A DNA stretch of 64,000 nucleotides from Pseudodesulfovibrio nedwellii. GTDB taxonomy: Bacteria > Desulfobacterota > Desulfovibrionia > Desulfovibrionales > Desulfovibrionaceae. The position numbers were made by a program, and so were the translations under genes. Shown here piece by piece: positions 40,584 through 48,554 of the stretch. Position 1 is the first letter of the stretch. Every line of letters begins with the position of its first letter. Where the stretch lies: NCBI RefSeq assembly GCF_027923765.1, contig NZ_AP026709.1, positions 2,041,501 through 2,105,500 on the forward strand, read 5' to 3'. A model generated the notes under the pieces. The model made no database searches, was not told the origin of the DNA, and worked only from the letters and a program-made list of their open reading frames with translations.

Positions 40584-41610
40584 AAAATATCTTACTCTCG
40601 TATCCCTGTGCGCCATCATGCTTGTCACCACAGGCTGTAACGACACACCCACCGAAGCGAAAATGATCGAATCCAAAGCGGTCAGGGTCGTCACCTCAAA
40701 GGTTGAACCGATCACCATGATCGACATGCTCAACCTGCCCGGTGCAACAGAACCAGACGACGATGTCTGCGTGTCCTCGGAAAGCTCCGGTACTGTTATA
40801 TGGCTCGGCGTCAAGGAAGGAGACCGGGTAAAAAGGAACGCCCTTATCGGCCGACTGGATGTCTCTTCCAGCGGCGCACGGTTCGATCAGGCAAAGGCCA
40901 CCAAAAAGCTCGTCACCGAACAGCTCCGTCGTCGTCGCGAACTCCTGAAAAAGGGTGTTCTGGCCAAAGAGGAATTTGACCGCATGGAAGCTGAACTGGC
41001 CCGTTCCGAAGCCTCCCTGCGCGAAATGCAAGTCAACGTTGAATACGGCGTGGTCCGTGCTCCCATTTCCGGGATCGTCAACCACTTGTATCTGGATCGC
41101 GGCGAACGGGTGAAGGCCGGTGACATGTTCGTGGACATTGTTGATCCGTCCGTCATCCGCACGACCATCAACGTGCCTGAAATGGATATCCCTTATATCA
41201 AAAAAGGGCTGGAAGTGACTGTCACCGTGGACGCCATCCCCGGCCGCGTCTGGAAAGGCGTTGTGGATTTCATCTCTTTCAAAGCAGACAATGCATCCAA
41301 AACCTTTGAAACTCGCGTACTCACCGATAATCCTGACGGAGCAATCCGCGCAGGCATGCTCGCCCGCGTCTCTTTGGAGCGTCGCGTCCTCAAAAACGCA
41401 GTTACCACTCCACTTTACGCCATCATCAATCAGGGTGGGGAACGACTGCTCTACGTTGAAGAAGATGGCGTGGCCCGTGCCCGTACCATCGAAATCGGCG
41501 TTGTCGAAGGCGACCACGCACAAGTCACCAAAGGCCTCAAGATTGGCGACAAGTTGATCGTATCAGGTCACACACTGGTTGAAGACGGAACCAAGGTGAA
41601 CGCACAATGA
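40576..41610 (+). CDS. RND efflux periplasmic adaptor lipoprotein
   Basis: A 344-residue membrane-fusion protein. The signal ends in the lipobox VTTGC (Cys 21). Next come a beta-barrel/lipoyl part (SSESSGTVIWLGVKEGDRVKRNALIGRLD), a short alpha-hairpin (about 100-150) and the second lipoyl half VVRAPISGIVNHLYLDRGERV. The membrane-proximal domain follows (GARVS-like GMLARVSLERR). It links the inner-membrane pump to an outer-membrane channel. No channel gene follows in the operon, so a TolC-type protein elsewhere must serve. Confidence 0.94.
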   Translation: MYKKYLTLVSLCAIMLVTTGCNDTPTEAKMIESKAVRVVTSKVEPITMIDMLNLPGATEPDDDVCVSSESSGTVIWLGVKEGDRVKRNALIGRLDVSSSGARFDQAKATKKLVTEQLRRRRELLKKGVLAKEEFDRMEAELARSEASLREMQVNVEYGVVRAPISGIVNHLYLDRGERVKAGDMFVDIVDPSVIRTTINVPEMDIPYIKKGLEVTVTVDAIPGRVWKGVVDFISFKADNASKTFETRVLTDNPDGAIRAGMLARVSLERRVLKNAVTTPLYAIINQGGERLLYVEEDGVARARTIEIGVVEGDHAQVTKGLKIGDKLIVSGHTLVEDGTKVNAQ

Positions 41611-44600
41611 TCATCAACAAGGCTGCCCTCAACCGACAGTCCACCGTCATGGTGCTGTTGGTCTTCATCATCATAGCCGGTCTTGCGAGCTACGCATCAC
41701 TGCCCAGGGAAAGCGACCCGGACATCACCATCCCCTATATCTTCGTACAAACTACCTTTGAAGGCGTAGCCCCAGAAGATATGGAAACATTGGTCACGAT
41801 GCCCATCGAACGAAAGCTCACCGGATTATCCGGCACCAAGGAAATCTCTTCCATCTCCGACGATGGCGTGTCCATCATCAAGGTCGAGTTCAACCCCGGC
41901 GTGGACATCGACGATGCCTTGCAAAAAGTGCGCGATAAGGTGGACCAGGCCAAGCCCGACCTGCCTCAGGATCTCCCTGACGATCCGATGATCAACGAAG
42001 TCAATCTTTCGGAGATGCCCATTCTGAACGTGGTGCTGTCCGGTCCGTTCACATTAAAACGACTCAAAGTCTTTGCAGAAGGGCTAGAAGATCTCATTGA
42101 AGCAGTTCCGGGTGTACTGGAGGCCAAAATCATCGGTGGTCTTGAGCGCGAAATCCATGTGGAATTCGACATGGACCGCGTAGCCTTCTACAACATCCCA
42201 CTGTCCAGCCTGCTCAAATCAGTAAGCAACGCCAACGTCAACACCCCCGGTGGTTCTGTGGAGATCGGACAAGCCAAATACCTTGTTCGTGTACCTGCCG
42301 ACTTCAAAACACCGGATGAAATCGACCGAATCGTGGTCCACTCACAGGATGGTAGACCCGTCTATCTGAGAGATATCGCCACCATTCGCGACCATTACAA
42401 AGACCCGACATCCATCAGCCGTTTCAACGGCAAACAATCCGTGACCATCGAAGTCAAGAAACGGGCAGGCGAAAACATCATCGAGATCAACGACGCAGTC
42501 AAACGCATCATTGATGAAGAACGGGAAATCCTGCCGCCTACACTGGCCATCGATCTGACCGCCGACAAATCGGATGACATCCGCAATATGGTCGCCGACC
42601 TCCAGAACAACATCATCACCGGCCTGCTGTTGGTGCTGATCGTCGTCTTCGCCTTTATCGGAGGACGGTCAGCCTTGTTCGTATCACTGGCGATCCCGTT
42701 ATCCATGCTCATTACCTTCAGCGTACTGGACATTGTCTCCATCACACTGAACATGGTTGTGCTGTTCTCACTCATCCTCAGCCTCGGCATGCTCGTGGAC
42801 AACGGCATTGTGGTCGTGGAAAATATCTACCGACACATGCACATGGGGAAAACCCGAATTCAGGCAGCCCATGACGCCACAGACGAAGTGGCCTGGCCGG
42901 TTATAGCCTCCACTCTGACCACGGTGGGCGCATTCTTCCCCATGATTTTCTGGCCCGGTATCATGGGCGAATTCATGAGCTATCTGCCCATTACGGTCAT
43001 CATAGCCCTGTTCGCCTCCCTGTTTGTGGCTCTAGTCATCAATCCCGTCCTGTCTGCCAAGTTTCAAGGCATCCCCAATGTCGATGAGAAAGTGAAACCA
43101 AGCGCCATTGACCGCATGATGGAACGATTCAAGGACTTGTACCGGCCTATTTTGGAATGGTCCCTGAACCATAGGCTCACGGTCCTCGGCCTGTCCTTTG
43201 CATTCCTTGTGGTGTCCATCGTAGCCTTCGGCGCATTCGGCAAAGGCGTGGAGTTTCTGCCTACGACCGAGCCTAAACGCACGGACGTCAAAATCAAGGC
43301 TCCCATCGGCACCAATTTGGACGCATCGGATGCTATCGTGCGCGTGGTCGAGGACATCACCAAAGATTACAAAGATATTGAATACATCATAGCCAACACG
43401 GGTGAATCCGGTTCATCCGATGAAATCGGCACACATTACAGTCTGGTCAAACTCGACTTCATGGACATTCAGGATCGCTCACGGCCTTCGTCGGAAATCA
43501 CAAGTGAGATCCGCGACAAACTTCAAGCCGCCATCCGTGGCGTAGAGATTCAGGCTGAATCCGAAAAAATGGGACCGCCCACCGGCGACCCCGTCAATCT
43601 TGAAATATACGGCACAGACCTGCGCAAACTCGGCGCATTGGCCGGAGCCATCAAACGCGCCATCAGGGACGTACCCGGCATGGTTGACCTCAAAGACAAC
43701 TATGTGGCTGCCAAACCTGAAATCCGCGTGGATGTAGACAAAGAAAAAGCGGCTCTGCTCGGCGTGGATGCCTACACCATCTCACGGGCCGTCAAAACCG
43801 CCATCAACGGCCTCAAAGTCGGTGTCTACCGCGAAGGCAAGGATGAATACGATATCGTCGCTCGTCTGCCTAAAAAGGACCGTAATTCGCTTGAGGACAT
43901 CAAACGGATCACGGTTTCCGGCCCCAATGGCGAGCCTATCCCCATCACCAGCTTATGCACGGTGACCTTGGGTGGAGGACTCGGCGGCATCAACCGTATC
44001 GACCAAAAGCGTGTGGTCACATTATCTGCCGATGTATCAGGCAGACTGGCTGAAGATGTTATTACGGATATCAAAACCCGGCTGACCGAATTCGAATTCC
44101 CACGTGGCTACAGCTATCAGTTCACCGGCGAGCAGGAAGAGCAACGCAAGGCCTCCTCATTTTTGGAGACCGCGTTCACTGCAGCCCTATTCCTCATCTT
44201 CATCGTATTGGTCACCCAATTCAATTCCATCTCCACACCGTTTATCATCCTGACCGCTGTCATCCTGTCACTGGGAGGCGTCATGGTCGGCCTGCTAATT
44301 ACCGGCACGGCCTTCGGCGTCATCATGACCGGCGTCGGCGTGCTCAGTCTTGCAGGCGTGGTTGTCAATAATGCCATCGTGCTCATTGACTACTATGAAC
44401 AATTGAAACTGCGAGGCGTAGAAGCGCGTGAAGCCATCATCGAAGCGGGTCTGACCCGATTCCGCCCAGTGCTGCTCACCGCCATCACAACGGTGTTGGG
44501 GCTGGTGCCCATGGCAACGGGTGTAAGCTTCGACTTCATCAACTTCCGTTTGGACACTGGCAGCGAAAGCTCTCAGTGGTGGGGCCCCATGGCCGTGGCC

Positions 44601-44717
44601 GTTATTTTCGGTCTCGGCATCGCCACCATTCTGACTCTAGTAGTCGTACCCTGCCTTTGCTCATTACAAGAATCGTTTAAGATTCGTGCAAAAAAACGAG
44701 CCGAAGCCAAAGCATAA
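41607..44717 (+). CDS. RND multidrug efflux permease (HAE1 type)
   Basis: A 1036-residue inner-membrane pump of usual length, with the two-fold repeat of six spans. Span 1 begins at residue 12 and loop 1 has PRESDPDITIPYIFVQTTFEGVAPED. Span 4 holds the proton-relay aspartate in LGMLVDNGIVVVENIYRH (one Asp visible rather than the DD of AcrB). GVLSLAGVVVNNAIVLIDYYEQLK and TAITTVLGLVPMA mark the second half. The ATG overlaps the adaptor stop (ATGA). It likely expels hydrophobic compounds; a terminator closes the operon. Confidence 0.95.
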   Translation: MIINKAALNRQSTVMVLLVFIIIAGLASYASLPRESDPDITIPYIFVQTTFEGVAPEDMETLVTMPIERKLTGLSGTKEISSISDDGVSIIKVEFNPGVDIDDALQKVRDKVDQAKPDLPQDLPDDPMINEVNLSEMPILNVVLSGPFTLKRLKVFAEGLEDLIEAVPGVLEAKIIGGLEREIHVEFDMDRVAFYNIPLSSLLKSVSNANVNTPGGSVEIGQAKYLVRVPADFKTPDEIDRIVVHSQDGRPVYLRDIATIRDHYKDPTSISRFNGKQSVTIEVKKRAGENIIEINDAVKRIIDEEREILPPTLAIDLTADKSDDIRNMVADLQNNIITGLLLVLIVVFAFIGGRSALFVSLAIPLSMLITFSVLDIVSITLNMVVLFSLILSLGMLVDNGIVVVENIYRHMHMGKTRIQAAHDATDEVAWPVIASTLTTVGAFFPMIFWPGIMGEFMSYLPITVIIALFASLFVALVINPVLSAKFQGIPNVDEKVKPSAIDRMMERFKDLYRPILEWSLNHRLTVLGLSFAFLVVSIVAFGAFGKGVEFLPTTEPKRTDVKIKAPIGTNLDASDAIVRVVEDITKDYKDIEYIIANTGESGSSDEIGTHYSLVKLDFMDIQDRSRPSSEITSEIRDKLQAAIRGVEIQAESEKMGPPTGDPVNLEIYGTDLRKLGALAGAIKRAIRDVPGMVDLKDNYVAAKPEIRVDVDKEKAALLGVDAYTISRAVKTAINGLKVGVYREGKDEYDIVARLPKKDRNSLEDIKRITVSGPNGEPIPITSLCTVTLGGGLGGINRIDQKRVVTLSADVSGRLAEDVITDIKTRLTEFEFPRGYSYQFTGEQEEQRKASSFLETAFTAALFLIFIVLVTQFNSISTPFIILTAVILSLGGVMVGLLITGTAFGVIMTGVGVLSLAGVVVNNAIVLIDYYEQLKLRGVEAREAIIEAGLTRFRPVLLTAITTVLGLVPMATGVSFDFINFRLDTGSESSQWWGPMAVAVIFGLGIATILTLVVVPCLCSLQESFKIRAKKRAEAKA

Positions 44718-44744
44718 CCCAAACCATCCATATCAAACATTCTC

Positions 44745-44777
44745 AAAGGGAGGAGGTCTTGTCCTTCTCCCTTTTTT
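44745..44777 (+). terminator. Terminator of the efflux operon
   Basis: AAAGGGAGGAGG pairs with CCTTCTCCCTTT (one G-T pair), then six T. Confidence 0.88.
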
Positions 44778-44894
44778 CCATTCCAGCCCTACTCAAAAAA
44801 CACGTTCTGCAATGAAACAACGCACTTTGCCTTCACAGCCCGAGCTTCTCTCCTCAACTTGCTTTCCTGACCCGCCCTTGGTAGTCATATCGGA

Positions 44895-45407
44895 ATGAAA
44901 TCCTACATTTGTCCCTTGAGGAAACGTCACTCGGCTCTCGGCCGTCTTACTCGTATTTTGATGCTTGCCTTTCTGGTGTGCATGGTGGTACCCGCTCCCG
45001 TGTCTTCGGAAACCATCGGCACGGTGGATACCGTCTTCCACATGTTCTCCCGCGATGACGACATCGTGGTAGAGGCCTTTGACGACCCGGATATTCCGGG
45101 CGTGACCTGCTACTTGAGCCGTGCGCGCAAGGGTGGAGTCAAAGGTATGATAGGCGTAGCCGAAGACCCGTCCGATGCTTCCATTGAGTGCGTTTGTACC
45201 GGAGACATCACCGTACCGGAGAAAATCCGAAACGGGAAAAAAGACGGAAAAAAGGTATTCAAGAAAGGCACCTCGCTGGTCTTCAAATCCATGCAGGTCG
45301 TTCGGTTCTATGACAAGAAACGGGACGTCATTATCTACATGGTATACAGCGACAGGATGGTGGAAGGATCGCCCCAAAACAGCGTTACCGTTGTCAAAGT
45401 GAAATAA
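44895..45407 (+). CDS. creA: CreA family periplasmic protein
   Basis: A 170-residue secreted protein of the CreA family (PF05981). The signal is long, with a basic start (about 1-20) and a hydrophobic run (LMLAFLVCMVVPAPVSS). Family marks are TIGTVDTVFHMFSRDDDIVVEAFDDP, GVTCYLSRARKGGVKG and YSDRMVEGSPQNSVTVV. Cysteine pairs (C109-type TCYL, ECVCTG) could form disulfides. The function of the family is unknown. The Nif11-like gene follows 18 bases on. No clean ribosome site is seen before the ATG. Confidence 0.9.
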   Translation: MKSYICPLRKRHSALGRLTRILMLAFLVCMVVPAPVSSETIGTVDTVFHMFSRDDDIVVEAFDDPDIPGVTCYLSRARKGGVKGMIGVAEDPSDASIECVCTGDITVPEKIRNGKKDGKKVFKKGTSLVFKSMQVVRFYDKKRDVIIYMVYSDRMVEGSPQNSVTVVKVK

Positions 45408-45425
45408 ATCGTTCGGAGGAAACAC

Positions 45426-45617
45426 GTGAGCGAAGATGAAGTAACACGCCTGGTCAATGACGTCATGTCCAACCCGGCCCTGGTCAATGAAGCAAAAGAA
45501 GTCAAGGATCAGGCTGGCATGGCGAAATTCGTCACATCCAAAGGGTACTCCCTGACGGAAGACGAACTAAAACAACTCTGGACCATGGCAGTCAACTATA
45601 TGGGAGTGCAAGGATAA
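45426..45617 (+). CDS. Nif11-domain small protein
   Basis: A 63-residue acidic protein beginning with GTG after CGGAGGA. Residues 1-50 match the Nif11 pattern (MSEDEVTRLVNDVMSNPALV, a helix, then FVTSKGYSLTEDELKQL). That domain acts as the leader of Nif11-type RiPP precursors and also occurs alone in nitrogen-fixing and sulfate-reducing bacteria. Only 13 residues follow the domain (TMAVNYMGVQG end), with no Cys, Ser/Thr-rich core or GG site, and no modifying enzyme is nearby. It is therefore more likely a stand-alone Nif11 protein than a peptide precursor. Confidence 0.72.
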   Translation: MSEDEVTRLVNDVMSNPALVNEAKEVKDQAGMAKFVTSKGYSLTEDELKQLWTMAVNYMGVQG

Positions 45618-45646
45618 ACATCCTTCTGCAACACGAGAACTCTCAA

Positions 45647-45677
45647 CGGACGGGCATATGCCTGTCCGTTTTTTTTG
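45647..45677 (+). terminator. Terminator of creA and Nif11 genes
   Basis: CGGAC.GGC-ATAT-GCC.GTCCG followed by eight T. Confidence 0.9.
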
Positions 45678-45688
45678 CCCAATAAAAA

Positions 45689-46627
45689 CTAAAATTTCCA
45701 AAGGACCCGAACATACCCGCCAAAAGCATTATCCAACTTGTGTGACGACTGGTATGATCCAGCAGAATTATACAGTCGGTATTCCCGCAAGTAATGATAC
45801 TCAGGCCCGATGGACATGACAATGTCCTCATTGGGTGCATAATCCAAATACAACCCGGCCTTGGAGTGAACAACACCAAGATACCCGCTTTGATACAAAG
45901 AGTTGCCGGAATCCAGTCGATACGTCTTCTCAACCCGGGATACGGCAAAGCTAAAATTAATTGCATCCGAACCGTTCAGCACGTCGTCAGACAGTCCAAG
46001 AGACTGCAAAGTCCGACGGAGGGCCTTTTGTGACACTGCAACGGCCAGTCCAATTTCAGCCTCTCCCAAAAGATCCTGATTAAGCGGCGATAGGGCCACG
46101 GTTCTGGCGGTCAGTCCGAGCATCCACCCCTGCCAGAAATCATAGGCAATGCCGCCGTCAAAGCCGACACCCACGGCACCGGGAAAAGTTGTTTCAAAAG
46201 AGGAGGCCACTTCACCGTTAACCCAGTATCGCCAACGATCACCAACGGTGTCGTTGAGTAAACGGGCCTGCAATGTAAAATCATGCAAGATGTCCCATGG
46301 CGTCAGACTACCGCCGACACTGAAGGTCTTGGCAACTCCTTCCGTGTGCGTCCATGCGAAATCCGAAGCCATGTAAGAAAGTTTGAAAATCGAATAGTCG
46401 ACTGACAGCGAGGTACGGAAGACTTCCACACCGCCAAGCCCATTGCTGAAGTCCGCACCACCCACATAATCAAAGGCCGTCTCCAGACGGAGTTTCTTGC
46501 TCACATTGGTCGGTGCAGTCAGCAAAAAATCCGGCTGGGTCGTGCTGAATTCGGTATCGGCCAAGACAACTGGCGAACACGTCAACAAAAAAACAAGGGC
46601 TATCAAAAAACGCGACATAACCGACAT
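45689..46627 (-). CDS. Outer-membrane beta-barrel protein of unknown role
   Basis: A 312-residue protein with a signal peptide ending in VVLAD (about 23). The chain then alternates aromatic and polar strands (LRLETAFDYVGGADF, FRTSLSVDYSIFKLSYMASDF, GVGFDGGIAYDFWQGWMLGLTA). It ends FGGYVRVLWKF, with the C-terminal phenylalanine that the BAM machine recognises. It is not a porin I can name; a DUF-type barrel lipid or sensor protein is possible. The gene is transcribed against the creA-Nif11 pair and follows the PNPOx-ferredoxin gene by 45 bases. Confidence 0.78.
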   Translation of the reverse strand: MSVMSRFLIALVFLLTCSPVVLADTEFSTTQPDFLLTAPTNVSKKLRLETAFDYVGGADFSNGLGGVEVFRTSLSVDYSIFKLSYMASDFAWTHTEGVAKTFSVGGSLTPWDILHDFTLQARLLNDTVGDRWRYWVNGEVASSFETTFPGAVGVGFDGGIAYDFWQGWMLGLTARTVALSPLNQDLLGEAEIGLAVAVSQKALRRTLQSLGLSDDVLNGSDAINFSFAVSRVEKTYRLDSGNSLYQSGYLGVVHSKAGLYLDYAPNEDIVMSIGPEYHYLREYRLYNSAGSYQSSHKLDNAFGGYVRVLWKF

Positions 46628-46672
46628 GGGTACGCGGTTGCCCTGTTTCTGGCAAGACCGGCAGGCCCTCTG

Positions 46673-47350
46673 TTACAATGTCAACGGCAATTCGATGGAT
46701 TCCTGCGGACACACACTGACGCAACTGCCGCACTCATCACACCGTGCACCGTTGATGGAATAGGGTTCACCCGGAATAATAGCCTTGAAAGTACAGACTT
46801 CAAGACATTCTCCGCAACTCACACAATCATTCGTTATCCAGCAGCCAGCCTCATTGTGAGTCTCACCGCCAAAGGAAAAACGGGAGCGCAACAACTTGTG
46901 ATCACGGTGTTCCTCTTCAAAATCATAATCAAAGATTTCGCCCTTGCCCTTATAAAGACAAAACAGGCGCATGGCAGGATACCGTTCCTGTTCTTCAAAA
47001 ACATATTGCATTGTCTCGTCACCGGCCTCGGCCTTGATTATGATACTACCTTGGGTCACTTCACGAACTTCTCCCGTGATACGCAACGTAAAACCCGGAG
47101 CAAAATACGGCTGTCCAACCGAATTCTTTTTTTCCTTGCGACCATGAGGATAAATACCACTCACGGAAATCCGGGGATTAGCCTTGAGCTGATGATAAAA
47201 GGGCTTGGAATCCATGGTCAGGAAATACACGCCGTCCTCGTCACCACCACATACGCTGATAATGCGACTGTGCATGGCATCGCCGTCCAAAGTCGTCATA
47301 GAAAGGCAACCGATTTTGGCAATGGCCTCGTGCACTTCGTTCAATGTCAT
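46673..47350 (-). CDS. PNPOx-like flavin domain fused to 2[4Fe-4S] ferredoxin
   Basis: A 225-residue fusion. Residues about 1-150 read as a split-barrel flavin-binding domain of the pyridoxamine-phosphate oxidase type (AIAKIGCLSMTTLDGDAMHSR, YFLTMDSKPFYHQLKANPRI). Residues about 165-225 hold two ferredoxin clusters: CVSCGECLEVC and CDECGSCVSVCP. GGAGG lies eight bases before the ATG at 47350; a start at 47368 would place GGAGG inside the frame. It should move electrons between a flavin and iron-sulfur partners in the cytoplasm. Substrate is unknown. The AraC gene directly upstream may control it. Confidence 0.88.
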   Translation of the reverse strand: MTLNEVHEAIAKIGCLSMTTLDGDAMHSRIISVCGGDEDGVYFLTMDSKPFYHQLKANPRISVSGIYPHGRKEKKNSVGQPYFAPGFTLRITGEVREVTQGSIIIKAEAGDETMQYVFEEQERYPAMRLFCLYKGKGEIFDYDFEEEHRDHKLLRSRFSFGGETHNEAGCWITNDCVSCGECLEVCTFKAIIPGEPYSINGARCDECGSCVSVCPQESIELPLTL

Positions 47351-47416
47351 TGTAAAACCTCCATACATTCAGTTAATGGCTGTATGGTAGGGAAAGCGCA
47401 CTGGAATCAACAGGAA

Positions 47417-48310
47417 CTATCGTACAAAAGAATGGTACTTTTCTCGCATCTGCTCCCGAAAACCTGAGGGCGTGACTCCAGCCTCCCGTTTGAAGAACCG
47501 GCCAAAATAGGAAGGATCGTCAAAGCTGAGTTCAAAACAGATTTCCGACACGTTCATATCGGAGTGAGCGAGCATCCGCTTGGCGGCCATGACCATCTCG
47601 GTACGCACTATCTGGCCGGGCGTGGTCCTGGTGGCTTCCTTGACTGCAGAATTCAACCTGGACACGCTCACACCCAAGGCATCGGCGTAGTCCTGCACAG
47701 ACATCTGCAAAAGGTACTTTTCGGCAACCATTTTCTTAAACAGGCGGACTAAGTCAGGCTCTCGCTCTATGGAATCCACGGTCACACTTTCAGCATACAT
47801 GCGTTGCAGATTAACCATGAAGATATGGAAAAAAGCCCGCAGAACAGACACAAACCCTTCATTCCGTCCATCAAACTCTTTACGCATCTTCTCCACCAGA
47901 TCAAGCAGGACCGCCGCCTGATCCGGTGAAGCATGGTACTGAGGCAAATGAGCGGAACTATAAAAAAACTCCAGATCTGCCATGTTGACAACAGGCGATT
48001 CCGGCGAGCGCATGAAATCTTCGGTAAAGGCCATGACATAGCCTTTCAAATCCCCCTCGGGCCTCCACAAATGCAGTTGGTGGGGCGACACGAAATACAA
48101 AGAATTCGACGTAATGTCATAGGGTTGAAAATCGATAACATGCACCCCCTTGCCTTCAGTCACAAACTGGATGGCAAAGTAATCATGCAAATGCGGCTCA
48201 AGAATATCCGAAACAGGACATCCCGAACCTTCTGTGAACGGCCATATTATAAAATTTGCCAAGGGATCAATCATCTCCTCGGCCTTATGAACTGTATGCG
48301 TCTCTGTCAT
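47417..48310 (-). CDS. AraC-family regulator with cupin sensor
   Basis: A 297-residue regulator. The N-terminal cupin-type domain has HLHDYFAIQFVTEGKGVHVID and SPHQLHLWRPEG, the C-terminal two-helix-turn-helix DNA domain (about 195-295) has MSVQDYADALGVSVSRLNSAVKE and VSEICFELSFDDPSYFGRFFKREAGVTPSGFRE. The start at 48310 is preferred over a longer frame (48382) because AGGTG is near and the longer part is Arg-rich and unlike the family. The likely target is the PNPOx-ferredoxin gene 67 bases downstream. Confidence 0.9.
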   Translation of the reverse strand: MTETHTVHKAEEMIDPLANFIIWPFTEGSGCPVSDILEPHLHDYFAIQFVTEGKGVHVIDFQPYDITSNSLYFVSPHQLHLWRPEGDLKGYVMAFTEDFMRSPESPVVNMADLEFFYSSAHLPQYHASPDQAAVLLDLVEKMRKEFDGRNEGFVSVLRAFFHIFMVNLQRMYAESVTVDSIEREPDLVRLFKKMVAEKYLLQMSVQDYADALGVSVSRLNSAVKEATRTTPGQIVRTEMVMAAKRMLAHSDMNVSEICFELSFDDPSYFGRFFKREAGVTPSGFREQMREKYHSFVR

Positions 48311-48494
48311 TGGACACCTGTACCCTCTGCATCGTTGCAATGGCAAGACTCTCCGCCGTGATTCCCTGCGCTGACATGGCATCGTGACAAACCACCCTCC
48401 TTTTCCTCAAGTCGGAATATGTTGGGACCCAACATATCGCACACGCATAAGACCCTAAAGGGACTCATTCCTTCATGGCTGGCACATTTCAGCA

Positions 48495-48530
48495 CAAAAA
48501 AAAGCCAGCCCCACAAAAGAACCGGCTTTT
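48495..48530 (-). terminator. Terminator of secA
   Basis: AAAAGCCGG / CCAGGCTTTT-type stem with eight T on the - strand, 25 bases past the stop. Confidence 0.82.
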
Positions 48531-48554
48531 CACCAACATATTTCAGGCTACGGA

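Noticed and set aside
48478-48494. CTGGCACATTTCAGCAC as a sigma-54 promoter
   Set aside because: The distance between GG and GC is nine, not ten bases, and no gene follows on that strand. Similar off-by-one strings at about 51160 and 29440 were dropped for the same reason.
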